In this document: positions 27,259-35,938 of the stretch, one piece after another
Position numbering within the stretch: position 1 is the stretch's first letter
How the letters are laid out: each line of letters begins with the position of its first letter
Assembly (NCBI RefSeq): GCF_008123425.1
Contig: NZ_VSSS01000021.1
Coordinates: 1 to 64,000, forward strand
Direction: 5' to 3'
Length of the DNA: 64,000 nucleotides
Origin: Bradyrhizobium rifense
GTDB taxonomy: Bacteria; Pseudomonadota; Alphaproteobacteria; Rhizobiales; Xanthobacteraceae
Notes under the pieces: generated by a model
What the model saw: the letters and a program-made list of their open reading frames with translations, nothing else
Databases searched by the model: none
Told to the model about the DNA's origin: nothing
Made by a program: the position numbers and the translations under genes

Positions 27259-28542
27259 ATGAACATCTATACTTATCTTACATTGAAGGCGTCGAATACC
27301 GCTTTCCAGCTCGCGTTTGGAATTCTGACCACTTACATCTTTCTGCGGATCCTCACACCAGATGTATTCGTTTCTTATATTTTGATTTCTGCCATAGGTA
27401 GTTATTCAACCTTGGCCGATCTGGGCTGTTCAAGTCTTGTGTACGTTAATCTGCGAAAGGCGTATTTGGACGGCGATGATCTCGGTGCAGCTTTGCAAGA
27501 GGCTTTGGCGGCGTTTCTTATATATAGCGCCGTAGTCCTGCTCGTGCTTTTCGTAGTCAGCGCATTGATCATAGCGACTATTATCGAAAATCATGGGGCG
27601 CCGCTCAATCTGGTTCTATATTTGCTTTTCTGGCTGTTGCTGTTGCCGTGGAATATGGTGAGGATTACTGCAAATGCGCTCGACCTTTACATTCCTTTCG
27701 AAGCCTTCGAATTGGCGCGCCGTGTGGTGGTGACGGGACTCTTGGTAGTGCTTTTGGCGGGAGTCGACGTGCGGCATTACCTGATCGCGACAAACGTTGT
27801 GTGGGGCACCTGCTTTGTGGTCGCGGCATTTTACGGTCGCCCGCTATTTGCGGAATGTGGCGCGCGCAAAGGGACTATCGCTGCGGCCGCGGTTCGGCTG
27901 TATCGTGATCGGCTCACTAGCATGAAGGCTGCGGCTGCTTTCAACGTGAGTGCATTCACCATCTATGTCTTCCCATACTTCGTAATTCCCGCCATGTCGT
28001 TTCCTCGTGATGCGCTGGTAGTCTATGATATGTTTTACAAAGTCGGTCGCTTTGGCGCCACGGCATACCGCGTTGCCGGAGATGCCTTCCTGCCAATGCA
28101 GACGCGGGCAGTCCACGAGGGCAGAACTAGAGATTTGATGTCATCGGTCGGCAGGGTCTTGGCCTTCCAGTGTATCATCTTCCTGATTGGGGCAATTTGC
28201 TTGTTGGTCGGATCGGCCCGGATCTTTCCAGTACTGCTCAACGGAAAAGTTGAGATTGGCCACACGATCGTGCTGATGATGGTGGTGATGCTCTTCCTGG
28301 AGCTCATCCAGCTCACACTCGAGGTGATACTCATCAATACGGGCTTATTCCGACCGATGGCAAAGTTGTATGTCGCTGTGCTGACAGCGCTTGGCACTGT
28401 TGCCATCGGGAGTTACCTCTTCAAACTGTCATTCCCCCTGTTTCTCGGGACCTACGTTCTCGTGTACGGCGTAGGAGCAATACTGCACATCCCGCTCTTC
28501 TTGCGGCACCTCGGTCGCGCAAAATCGCGTCAGCCAGACTGA
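27259..28542 (+). CDS. Wzx-like polysaccharide flippase (MATE/PST family)
   Basis: A 427-residue, very hydrophobic protein with about twelve membrane segments, such as AFLIYSAVVLLVLFVVSALI, FLIGAICLLVGSARIFPVLL and LMMVVMLFLELIQLTLEVIL. The start MNIYTYLTLKASNTAFQLAF and a charged residue pattern in segments 1, 5 and 7 resemble Wzx/O-antigen flippases. It presumably moves the lipid-linked repeat across the membrane. Codon use is more AT-rich than in the neighbours, which is common for such genes in transferred EPS islands. The ribosome binding site is weak. Assignment rests on topology and locus context. Confidence 0.75.
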   Translation: MNIYTYLTLKASNTAFQLAFGILTTYIFLRILTPDVFVSYILISAIGSYSTLADLGCSSLVYVNLRKAYLDGDDLGAALQEALAAFLIYSAVVLLVLFVVSALIIATIIENHGAPLNLVLYLLFWLLLLPWNMVRITANALDLYIPFEAFELARRVVVTGLLVVLLAGVDVRHYLIATNVVWGTCFVVAAFYGRPLFAECGARKGTIAAAAVRLYRDRLTSMKAAAAFNVSAFTIYVFPYFVIPAMSFPRDALVVYDMFYKVGRFGATAYRVAGDAFLPMQTRAVHEGRTRDLMSSVGRVLAFQCIIFLIGAICLLVGSARIFPVLLNGKVEIGHTIVLMMVVMLFLELIQLTLEVILINTGLFRPMAKLYVAVLTALGTVAIGSYLFKLSFPLFLGTYVLVYGVGAILHIPLFLRHLGRAKSRQPD

Positions 28543-28875
28543 CTGAGAGTCCGAAGCTAGAGGAGAAGGGCTGGCGCAACCCCGGGCCCGACCGTATCTG
28601 AACTGTCCTGACCGGCACAGTGACTTGGGCCAAGCGAAGCAGGCGCGCTTACGTTTTTGTTTGCTCGGTCAGGAACTCCTTGGCCTTTACCATGTTCGCA
28701 CTGAGCGAGCCCCCCGAGGAGACGCGTGTTGGCCTTGTGGCGCTTCCCACGAACATGTTGACCACCGGAGTGCGGGTCCAGCGGCAATTCGAGGTCAGTA
28801 TCCCGCATGTGGGTCTCTAGGCCCTAGTTCTCTTGTCGGCGTGATGTTCTCACGGCAACGGGGTGGGCGATATTC
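28543..28875. other. Intergenic region without a recognised gene
   Basis: About 330 bp between the flippase and the first methyltransferase gene. Overlapping short open frames on both strands lack ribosome binding sites and family features. It may contain the promoter for the methyltransferase run, which starts with a new ATG after GGGTGGGCG. Confidence 0.5.
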
Positions 28876-29613
28876 ATGCTAAGAAAGATGCACAAGCTGC
28901 TGGGAGCCCTATCAAACCCGATCTATTGGAGCGGGCTACGACATGGGATCACGCCGACAATCGAGCACAGGCTGGCGCTGGAAGGCTTAAACATAAGGAC
29001 GGTGCTCGATGTCGGCGCCAACAGAGGCCAATTTTCGCTACTTGCCCGATGTCTTTACCCCGCGGCCACCATTTATGCATTCGAGCCGCTGCAGAATTCT
29101 GCAGAACAGTTCCGTACGTTATTTTCTGATCAGCCGAATGTGCATCTCTTTCAGGTGGGCATCGGCGAGGGTCTAGTCGACATCAAAATGTTCGTTGCCA
29201 ACGATCATCATGCCTCGTCGTCGATTCTGAAAGCACATAAGCAATCACAAATATTCGGTTCGCGAGAAGCAGGAGAGGAGACGGTTCGGGTCGGCCGACT
29301 GGCCGATTTCCTGCCGCTTGATCGCATATTATCGCCTTGCCTGCTCAAGATCGATGTCCAAGGCTATGAGCTGCAGGTCATAAATGGCTGTCGTGAAGCG
29401 CTGCCCCTCATCGACTATCTGTATGTTGAATGCAGCTATGTCGAACTGTACTTGCGCCAGGCGCTCGCTCACGAGGTCCTAGCCCGGTTGGCCGAGCTTG
29501 GCTTTGCTCTCCGGGGTATCTTCAACCAACACTGCGATCCGGAAGAGGGGCCCGTGATAGCCGATTTTCTCTTCCAATCACTGAGATCGATCGCCCCCGG
29601 CCGAGCGATATAA
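28876..29613 (+). CDS. FkbM-family methyltransferase
   Basis: A 245-residue S-adenosylmethionine-dependent O-methyltransferase. The SAM motif TVLDVGANRGQFSLLA, IYAFEPLQNSAEQF and the later LKIDVQGYELQVING are the FkbM landmarks. Such proteins in EPS loci usually methylate a sugar hydroxyl. It precedes another methyltransferase gene by only 41 bp on the same strand and is likely co-transcribed. No signal peptide. Start ATG at 28876 follows a moderate GGGTGGG. The paralogous FkbM protein at 31823 is on the other strand and quite divergent. Confidence 0.86.
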   Translation: MLRKMHKLLGALSNPIYWSGLRHGITPTIEHRLALEGLNIRTVLDVGANRGQFSLLARCLYPAATIYAFEPLQNSAEQFRTLFSDQPNVHLFQVGIGEGLVDIKMFVANDHHASSSILKAHKQSQIFGSREAGEETVRVGRLADFLPLDRILSPCLLKIDVQGYELQVINGCREALPLIDYLYVECSYVELYLRQALAHEVLARLAELGFALRGIFNQHCDPEEGPVIADFLFQSLRSIAPGRAI

Positions 29614-29654
29614 CCAAAAGCAAACTCTTTCAGGCCGTCAGGAGCGCGCCCGAC

Positions 29655-30458
29655 ATGCTCAAGAGCGACATTCGCAGCTTCTGGGACCAAGGCTCCGCTG
29701 GCGAATTTTGGGCTGTCGGATCGGATGCGAAAGCGCGCTTCCTCGCCGAGGAAAAGTCGCGTTATCAGTTTGAGCCTTTCATACCTGAGTTCGCCGACTT
29801 CGCCGCGGCAACGGATCGGGTTGTGCTCGAGATCGGCGTCGGAATGGGGTGCGACCATCAGCAGTGGGCGCGCGCACGCCCGAGGCATCTACTCGGCACC
29901 GATCTGAGTTGGCGTTCCGTTGCCTACACGCGCGAGCGGTTCGACTTGTTCGATTTGAAGTCGGACCTGGTCCTGACCGATTGCGAATCTCTGCCGCTGG
30001 CTTCTGACTGCGTCGACCTCGTCTATTCGTGGGGGGTGGTGCATCACACGCCAAATACCCCGCAGGCAATTCGAGAGATCCACCGTGTACTGCGGCCCGG
30101 TGGGATCGCCAAGGTCATGATCTATCATAAGTGGTCGCTGACAGGTTATATGCTCTGGACGCGTTACGGCCTGCTACGAGGGCGACCTTGGTGCGGCCTG
30201 GATCATATCTACGCGAACTTCCTGGAAAGTCCTGGAACCAAAGCCTACACCGTCAAAGAAGCTCGCCAACTCTTTGGGCAATTTTCCGACGTTCGCATCG
30301 CCATACAGGTGAACTACGGCGATCTGCTCCAGAGTGAGGTTGGCCGACGACACCGCGGTCTGCTGCTCACTATAGCAAAAACGCTATGGCCACGCTGGCT
30401 CGTGAGCAGATTGTTGAAGCGGCAAGGCTTGTACCTGCTGATCACCGCACTGAAATAG
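29655..30458 (+). CDS. Class I SAM-dependent methyltransferase
   Basis: A 267-residue enzyme with the class I Rossmann signatures VVLEIGVGMGCDHQQWA, LLGTDLSWRSVAYTRERF, ESLPLASDCVDLVYSWGVVH and the post-motif REIHRVLRPGGIAKVMIYH. This is the Methyltransf_11 type. The second half (KWSLTGYMLWTRYGLLRG) is hydrophobic and may touch the membrane. The ATG at 29655 is chosen over upstream starts because those lie within the end of the FkbM gene; CAGGAG lies 11 nt before. Substrate is unknown; it could methylate the polymer end or a sugar residue. Confidence 0.83.
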   Translation: MLKSDIRSFWDQGSAGEFWAVGSDAKARFLAEEKSRYQFEPFIPEFADFAAATDRVVLEIGVGMGCDHQQWARARPRHLLGTDLSWRSVAYTRERFDLFDLKSDLVLTDCESLPLASDCVDLVYSWGVVHHTPNTPQAIREIHRVLRPGGIAKVMIYHKWSLTGYMLWTRYGLLRGRPWCGLDHIYANFLESPGTKAYTVKEARQLFGQFSDVRIAIQVNYGDLLQSEVGRRHRGLLLTIAKTLWPRWLVSRLLKRQGLYLLITALK

Positions 30459-30504
30459 AGGCGCGTTTCGTCGACTCATCTTTGCTACAGTTCGAGAGTT
30501 GGTG

Positions 30505-31716
30505 ATGGATCGGACAAAGGAAGCGGGACTCGTGTCGGCGCTCACAGGCCTTCGGGCCATCGCTGCATACTTCGTGCTGTTATTCCACTACGGATCCAGC
30601 TTCGTCAACGCGGTCGGCGTTCCGTACCCAATAGGCAAGATCCTGAGCAACGGATACCTTGGTGTGAGCTTCTTCTTCATTCTGTCCGGCTTTATACTCG
30701 CGTACAATTACCGCAATCCGCTGGCCACATGGTCGGCCAAGAAGGCATTCTTTTTAGCTCGTTTCGCACGTATATATCCCGTCTATATTTTGGCGCTTAT
30801 CGCAAGTCACTTCCTCGGAAACCGGTACGTCGAGCCTGGCTCGATGGGCGCTATTCCTCAGTTTGTGCTTCTACAGTCCTGGGTTCCGTACACCGACAAC
30901 ATCCAGTATTGGAATACGCCGGGGTGGACCCTGTCGGTCGAGGCGTTCTTCTATACTAGCTTTCCATTGGCGATTGTGCTGGCTGCGGATGCATCAGACA
31001 AGAGGCTTGGTGCTGCGGCTTGGCTCCTCGCCGGCACGATGATGATAGCGCAGACGCCGGGGTATCAATTTGAACGATTGGCGCCGGTTTGGCTGGGGTG
31101 GGTGCCGCTGGCGCTGTTACGTCTTCCGGAATTTCTGTTCGGCGTTTCACTTGGAGTGCTTTGCACGCGAGGAAGGTTGCAGAGTCTTGGCCGCGCGGCC
31201 GCCCTGCCGGCGATCAGCTTTGCCGCTCTCGTTTGTTTGGCTGTTCTTCCAAACGCGATTGTACCTGGACCGTTCGGGGTTCTCATGGGCCTGCTCATTT
31301 CATCCATATTCTGGAGCACCGAAAGCCGTATCCGGCGCCTTTTGTCAACGAAGCTCTTCGTCTTGCTCGGCGGGGCGAGCTACGCGCTCTACCTGCTGCA
31401 GGAGCCTGCGCACGACCTGTTCACGTCCAACTTTGGTGGTCAAAACAAGCTAGCCATAATTGCCTATTATCCGATGGTCACGCTACTTGCGATTGCCGCC
31501 TTCATTCTTGTAGAGGAGCCGGCGCGAGAAATGATCCGACACTGCTTCGGATTGCGACGCTCAGCCGGCGCGGAGATCATGCAGCGAATCGCGACTTCCA
31601 AGGTCGACCGCCTCGAAATGGCTGCTAAGCCGGGAAGTGCCATGTCCCGCCTCGATCAGGAGCGGTTTGGGACGGGCCGAGAAACAGCGCAGGGTCCACC
31701 GGTCGGGCGAAGTTAA
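30505..31716 (+). CDS. Acyltransferase 3 (OafA/ExoZ-like) membrane protein
   Basis: An integral-membrane O-acyltransferase of the acyltransferase-3 family, 403 residues with about ten membrane segments. The family start GLRAIAAYFVLLFHYGSSF (with the conserved His) and IGKILSNGYLGVSFFFILSG with KKAFFLARFARIYPVY are plain. Such proteins add acetyl or succinyl groups to EPS sugars. The start at 30505 is preceded by GAGAG; a TTG and GTG just upstream are alternatives. It ends with a hydrophilic tail of about 50 residues (after EPAREMIRHC). It follows the methyltransferase on the same strand by 46 bp. Confidence 0.87.
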   Translation: MDRTKEAGLVSALTGLRAIAAYFVLLFHYGSSFVNAVGVPYPIGKILSNGYLGVSFFFILSGFILAYNYRNPLATWSAKKAFFLARFARIYPVYILALIASHFLGNRYVEPGSMGAIPQFVLLQSWVPYTDNIQYWNTPGWTLSVEAFFYTSFPLAIVLAADASDKRLGAAAWLLAGTMMIAQTPGYQFERLAPVWLGWVPLALLRLPEFLFGVSLGVLCTRGRLQSLGRAAALPAISFAALVCLAVLPNAIVPGPFGVLMGLLISSIFWSTESRIRRLLSTKLFVLLGGASYALYLLQEPAHDLFTSNFGGQNKLAIIAYYPMVTLLAIAAFILVEEPAREMIRHCFGLRRSAGAEIMQRIATSKVDRLEMAAKPGSAMSRLDQERFGTGRETAQGPPVGRS

Positions 31717-31822
31717 GTGGCGCGATTGGGTTGAGCGTCGGAAGGAAGTCCGCTTAGGGTACCAAGACAGCGGAGATCTGACCCGCTGCGACGAGGCCCG
31801 ATCGTTGCAGGGAAATCGGTAA

Positions 31823-32626
31823 TTATATATCCGTCGCCGCGAACTTCTCGATGGGAATCGCAATGGTATTCCAGACGGGACGCTGCAAGGGACCCGGCAC
31901 CTTAGCCTCACCGTCCAGCATGATATAGCGATTCTTTTCAAAGAACGCTGCCATCGGATCTTGGAGCTCACTTTGGCACTCGATGAGAATGTTGGGACGA
32001 GCCGTCGCAATTGTCTGCTCGCCACCCTGAAGAACCGCCATTTCCGCGCCTTCAACATCTATCTTTAGAACTGTCGGCGCGGCAAGGCTTCGGGCGAGCG
32101 TGTCGATTTTCATTGTCGGAACCGATCTCGTTTCCTGAGCGACGACGAGCGTCTGCCGCCATCTGCCGAACGCCTCAAGCTTGTTGAGCGCTCGACTGAA
32201 CTTGGAGATCTGAAAGGCGGCTGCAGCATCCTCGTTCGAGATCGCAACGCTCATCACAGATACTTTGAGATGTCGGTTTCTGCTCAGTCTGAGGCTCCGG
32301 AGCAGGTTGCACGCGAGTTCTAGGTCTGGTTCAAAAGCATAGACCCCTCCGGAGCGAACCTTAAGTGCTGCTGGCAACGTAAACAGCCCTAGGTTCGCGC
32401 CGATGTCCCATACCACGGCGTCGGTTTCGATCCATTCGCGAATGAATTGTTTATGGACGGGATCAACAAGCGACCTGCGCACGTCAAGAACACTCAAGAC
32501 GCTGCTCGGCGAAACATAGGCCTGGAATACACCATCGTCCGTTCGAGCTGTTCGGCGAAAATACCGCGCCTCGAATGCTCTGTACAATGCGCGCCGGTAA
32601 AATGGTGCTTGTGCTCCATTTCCCAT
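31823..32626 (-). CDS. FkbM-family methyltransferase (second copy)
   Basis: A 267-residue SAM-dependent methyltransferase. Motifs are VVWDIGANLGLFTLPAAL, VYAFEPDLELACNLLRSL, VPTMKIDTLARSL and LKIDVEGAEMAVLQGGEQ. It belongs to the same family as the protein at 28876 but differs in most positions, so it may methylate a different sugar. The N-terminal 65 residues precede the SAM fold and are basic (RRALYRAFEARYFRRTAR). It is transcribed alone on the minus strand, with its stop in a 107-bp gap after the acyltransferase. Start ATG with a weak GGAAA upstream. Confidence 0.85.
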   Translation of the reverse strand: MGNGAQAPFYRRALYRAFEARYFRRTARTDDGVFQAYVSPSSVLSVLDVRRSLVDPVHKQFIREWIETDAVVWDIGANLGLFTLPAALKVRSGGVYAFEPDLELACNLLRSLRLSRNRHLKVSVMSVAISNEDAAAAFQISKFSRALNKLEAFGRWRQTLVVAQETRSVPTMKIDTLARSLAAPTVLKIDVEGAEMAVLQGGEQTIATARPNILIECQSELQDPMAAFFEKNRYIMLDGEAKVPGPLQRPVWNTIAIPIEKFAATDI

Positions 32627-32800
32627 CGTCGATTTCCGTCAGTTGCAGACAGCAGACTTGTAAACTCTTAGGCAGCAAATGTTTGCGTCAGGCGAGCTCG
32701 GACATTGTAGCGAATGTTGGCAAGGATGAAGAACGTTGTTGAAACGCAAAGTGACATGGCAGCAAGGTTGCCAGGGATAGGAAGCCTGCAGGAGCGAGGA

Positions 32801-33607
32801 TCAGAGGACATGAAGACGGTACTCAAACGACTGCTCGTGTGGCTCTGAACGCGGGGTGTCCGTTGGCTGAGTTCGGTCAAGATCCTGTCCGCGCAGCCCC
32901 AGGTAATCAGGAGCAAATCTGGCAAGACGCACCAGCTCATTCCAGTTGTTGATCGTTATTGTCTTTGCTTGCCACTGAAGAATATTGGTGCGGCGCAGTT
33001 CCCCGATGACCCGATTTGCATGGATCGCGGAGATGCCGCAGGCGTCCGCGAGCCCCGATTGCGTGAAAGGCGAAGGGATCCGAAAATCTCTGGCTAGACC
33101 GACTGCGCGCAACCGCTCCGTGATCTCACACAGCAGGTGCGCCACGCGCGCTGATGCGTCCCGGCTTCCCAGATTGGCGATCCAGCGTCGTAAGCTGGCA
33201 GCGTCCGTGAGCAGCAATAGCAATAGCGCGCGCGCCAAGGAGGGCGAAAGCATGGAAATGTCCCGAAAGAATGCGTGCGGAACGGATGCGACCACGACAG
33301 GGCTAAGCGTAACCAGATCGAAGTCGACGCGTGGATCGTGGAAGGTATACAGATCCGGCACGTCGCCGGGCACGTGAATTGATGTGATCTGTCTGCATCC
33401 GCTGTCGATATCTTGCCAGCAAAGATAGCCCTGCAGCAGTAGGGAGCAATGGTCCGGCTGATCGCCCTTTTGAAGGATATGTTGGCAGGAGCCGTAGTGA
33501 CAAATGCTGCTCGGCATATTCGCAAGCAGCGAAAGATCACTCGACGATAGTTCGACGATGCTTACCAGGCGATCAGCGAACCTTGAGAACGCGAATCCAG
33601 CTTGCAT
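32801..33607 (-). CDS. Crp/Fnr-family transcriptional regulator
   Basis: A 268-residue regulator. Residues 20-135 form a cyclic-nucleotide-binding-type beta-roll (ILQKGDQPDHCSLLLQGYLC, VPGDVPDLYTFHDP) and residues 140-240 hold a Crp-type winged helix with FTQSGLADACGISAIHANRVI as the helix-turn-helix. The ligand-contact residues of Crp are not obvious, so it may sense another signal or none. No Fnr-type cysteine cluster is visible. It sits within the EPS locus, next to the priming transferase, which suggests local or redox/nutrient control (inference). Start ATG at 33607. Confidence 0.84.
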   Translation of the reverse strand: MQAGFAFSRFADRLVSIVELSSSDLSLLANMPSSICHYGSCQHILQKGDQPDHCSLLLQGYLCWQDIDSGCRQITSIHVPGDVPDLYTFHDPRVDFDLVTLSPVVVASVPHAFFRDISMLSPSLARALLLLLLTDAASLRRWIANLGSRDASARVAHLLCEITERLRAVGLARDFRIPSPFTQSGLADACGISAIHANRVIGELRRTNILQWQAKTITINNWNELVRLARFAPDYLGLRGQDLDRTQPTDTPRSEPHEQSFEYRLHVL

Positions 33608-33951
33608 ACCGATTACCAGATTGCTTACTAAACTGCGCGAGCACGTCGCTCCCTCACTACCGATGCGGAGCGATTACGTCATTAACAACCTGTGGCACCC
33701 CAATTTCGCGATTGAACCATCGATGTGATCAGCACATCCAATGGACGTTCCGGTCGACGCACAGCGAAAGTAAAGGTTCCTCTAAGTGGGTCGAATTGTA
33801 TACGGCATCCGAAACAGCGTCGCGGGTACCGGAAACTCGGCAGTCAGACCGACGTGACGCAAGCCGAGCCGACCAGTGCGCATTGATCAGAGCTACCGAG
33901 GCTCGCGAGCGGACAGTGTTGCTGCCCCATTCGCGGCGACAACAGATCCTC
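33608..33951. other. Intergenic region upstream of the regulator
   Basis: About 340 bp with no supported gene; open frames here have no ribosome binding site and no family-like segments. It contains the promoter region of the Crp/Fnr-type gene on the minus strand and the 3' flank of the sugar transferase gene. Confidence 0.5.
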
Positions 33952-35373
33952 TTAGTATGCATTATCATAGGTCTTCTTTGAAAAGATCGTCATCAGGACA
34001 ATCTTTAGGTCGAAGGCAAGCGACCAGTTGTGGATATAGTAGAGATCGTGCTCCACGCGGGCGCGCATCTTCTCGATAGTGTCGGTCTCACCCCGGAGCC
34101 CATTTACCTGAGCCCAGCCGGTCATGCCTGGCCTGACGTTATGACGTCGGGACAATCGCGCGATCCGACCTTCAAACGATTGATTGTGCCAGACGGCGTG
34201 AGGACGGGGGCCGACAATCGACATGTCCCCGCGGATGACGTTGAAGAGTTGAGGGAGTTCGTCGATGTTCGTGCGCCGCAATATCCGCCCTATGCCTGTG
34301 ATCCTGGGATCATCCCGGATTGCCTGACGAGCGGTATCCGCGCTCCCTACCATCGTGCGAAACTTCAGAACTCGTATTGGCCTGTTGTTATAACCGTGAC
34401 GAATTTGTTTGAATAAGATGGGACCCCGCGAGTCCAATTTTATCAGCACGGCCACCATCAGCATCGGCACGAAAAGTATGATGCCAGCCGCTGCCGCGAA
34501 AAGCAGGTCAAAACTTCGCTTGAGAAAGCGATCCAGCACCAAATCGGGTCCCGACGCTATCTCGAACACGCTGGCGTGGCCAAAATATCCAATCCGGCTG
34601 CAACGTATAAAGTCCAGCAGGCCGACGGGGAGAAGTTGAATCCTAATCGGAATTTCGGAAAGCATGTCCACTGCTCGAATGACCGCATCCATATTGTCTG
34701 AATGAAATAGCAATAGTACCGCATCGCGTTGGCGGGCCCGAGTGTCACTCAGGATCCTCTGAAGCTGAAATCCCATTCTGGTCGAGTCCAGCCGATAGAC
34801 TTGGCGTATGTCCTCCTGGTTGGATGACAACTGCCTAAGAAGTTCGGTCGGACTTTCAACTCCCGGAAAAACGAGGACCACGGCGCCCGCTGAGGTCCAG
34901 TGGCCGCGTTTGCGGCCGACCTCTATCGCGTGTAACAATATTGCACGAGTCATGATCGCGGACGGCATGGAGATGGCAAATTGCGCGAGGAACGTTCCCC
35001 TCGAGTAATTTGAAACTGTGCCACTGATGAACATGAGCGCGAGAACGAAAACGAAGGCAAACGCCAAAGCAAGCGCTCCTCTGTGAAGTGCCTTCCGATA
35101 CCCTCCCGCACCAAGAAAATCGTATTGCTTGTCGGCCAGACAGATAATCACGTACATTAGCGCAAGTTGGACGCAGATCCATCCATACGAAATCGTCTCC
35201 GGCAGAGCGCCCCAAACAGCTAAATGATATACAACGAAGGCGAGATAGCTCGAGCTTGCGATGGCCGCCAATTCGGTTAGTGCGACCATTGCAGCAAGCA
35301 GGGGACGATCGTCATGGCTCTGAGCGGTTTCATGCGCGCTCGTCACCGGTCCAGATAATTTGAATAGCAGCAT
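33952..35373 (-). CDS. Priming sugar transferase (undecaprenyl-phosphate; WcaJ/WbaP/ExoY type)
   Basis: A 473-residue polyprenyl-phosphate sugar-1-phosphate transferase that starts repeat assembly on undecaprenyl phosphate. Four N-terminal membrane segments and a CoA-binding-3-like region precede the catalytic domain: KRSFDLLFAAAAGIILFVPM (fifth segment), GPILFKQIRHG, VLKFRTMV, NIDELPQLFNVIRGDMSIVG and GPRPHA. All conserved stretches are intact. The start at 35373 has GGAGG six bases upstream, better than the upstream frame. A small gene of unknown function ends 20 bp ahead on the same strand. The first sugar is probably glucose or galactose phosphate (family precedent). Confidence 0.93.
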   Translation of the reverse strand: MLLFKLSGPVTSAHETAQSHDDRPLLAAMVALTELAAIASSSYLAFVVYHLAVWGALPETISYGWICVQLALMYVIICLADKQYDFLGAGGYRKALHRGALALAFAFVFVLALMFISGTVSNYSRGTFLAQFAISMPSAIMTRAILLHAIEVGRKRGHWTSAGAVVLVFPGVESPTELLRQLSSNQEDIRQVYRLDSTRMGFQLQRILSDTRARQRDAVLLLFHSDNMDAVIRAVDMLSEIPIRIQLLPVGLLDFIRCSRIGYFGHASVFEIASGPDLVLDRFLKRSFDLLFAAAAGIILFVPMLMVAVLIKLDSRGPILFKQIRHGYNNRPIRVLKFRTMVGSADTARQAIRDDPRITGIGRILRRTNIDELPQLFNVIRGDMSIVGPRPHAVWHNQSFEGRIARLSRRHNVRPGMTGWAQVNGLRGETDTIEKMRARVEHDLYYIHNWSLAFDLKIVLMTIFSKKTYDNAY

Positions 35374-35392
35374 CCTTGACCTCCGTCGAAAA

Positions 35393-35938
35393 TCAAGTTC
35401 GTGCGGTCGCACGCGAAAATCTACCGGACCTCTCCTCTGCTCCGGGTAACCACAACTCGGCGGCGCTTCTCAGGAAAGAGATCTGGTAAAACGAAGCCAG
35501 ACTCCCAAGCTGCAAACGAGCCTGTAAGGCGATTTCGAGCAGCCGAGCGAGTCCGCGATGCAGCGGTGCCGTCCGGCAGTAGATGTGCTGCGGATTGAAC
35601 GGGTTCGAGTAGACGCGCGGACTGCGAGCGGCGTAGGGTGTAGTCAGTGGCTTTATGGGCGGCGCATTGAGCGCCTTCGCGAGGTGCAAATACAGGATGA
35701 AAGCGAGGGGGCGAACACGCTTGAAGTAATCTCGGTCGGTCTGGCTCTCAGCAATGGCCGCGGCGTCAGTTATTGGCGATGCGATCAAGACGAGAGCAGG
35801 ATCAGCACCTCGGAAGTGGCGGCGCGTCGATAAAAGCAGTCCTCGGCGATGAAGGATTGTCGCCACCGCAAGGAAGTCGAGACGGGAGTAGATTGCTTGG
35901 ACGGGGACGATGTCGGCGCAAGTGACTGGATGCAACAT
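35393..35938 (-). CDS. Hypothetical protein upstream of the priming transferase
   Basis: An unrecognised 181-residue frame just upstream of the priming transferase. Its codons favour G/C in the third position, as real genes here do, and GGGAG sits about nine bases before the ATG. Visible features are moderately hydrophobic stretches (LDFLAVATILHRRGLLL, LAFILYLHLAKAL, LARLLEIALQARLQLGS) and a central PRVYSNPFNPQHIY motif; no signal peptide. Its stop lies 20 bp before the transferase start, suggesting co-transcription. It could instead be a chance frame. Function is unknown. Confidence 0.45.
   Translation of the reverse strand: MLHPVTCADIVPVQAIYSRLDFLAVATILHRRGLLLSTRRHFRGADPALVLIASPITDAAAIAESQTDRDYFKRVRPLAFILYLHLAKALNAPPIKPLTTPYAARSPRVYSNPFNPQHIYCRTAPLHRGLARLLEIALQARLQLGSLASFYQISFLRSAAELWLPGAEERSGRFSRATART

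Noticed and set aside
33583..33981. A 132-residue plus-strand frame between the Crp-type and priming transferase genes
   Set aside because: No ribosome binding site, mixed composition, overlaps the promoter region of the regulator and the end of the transferase gene.
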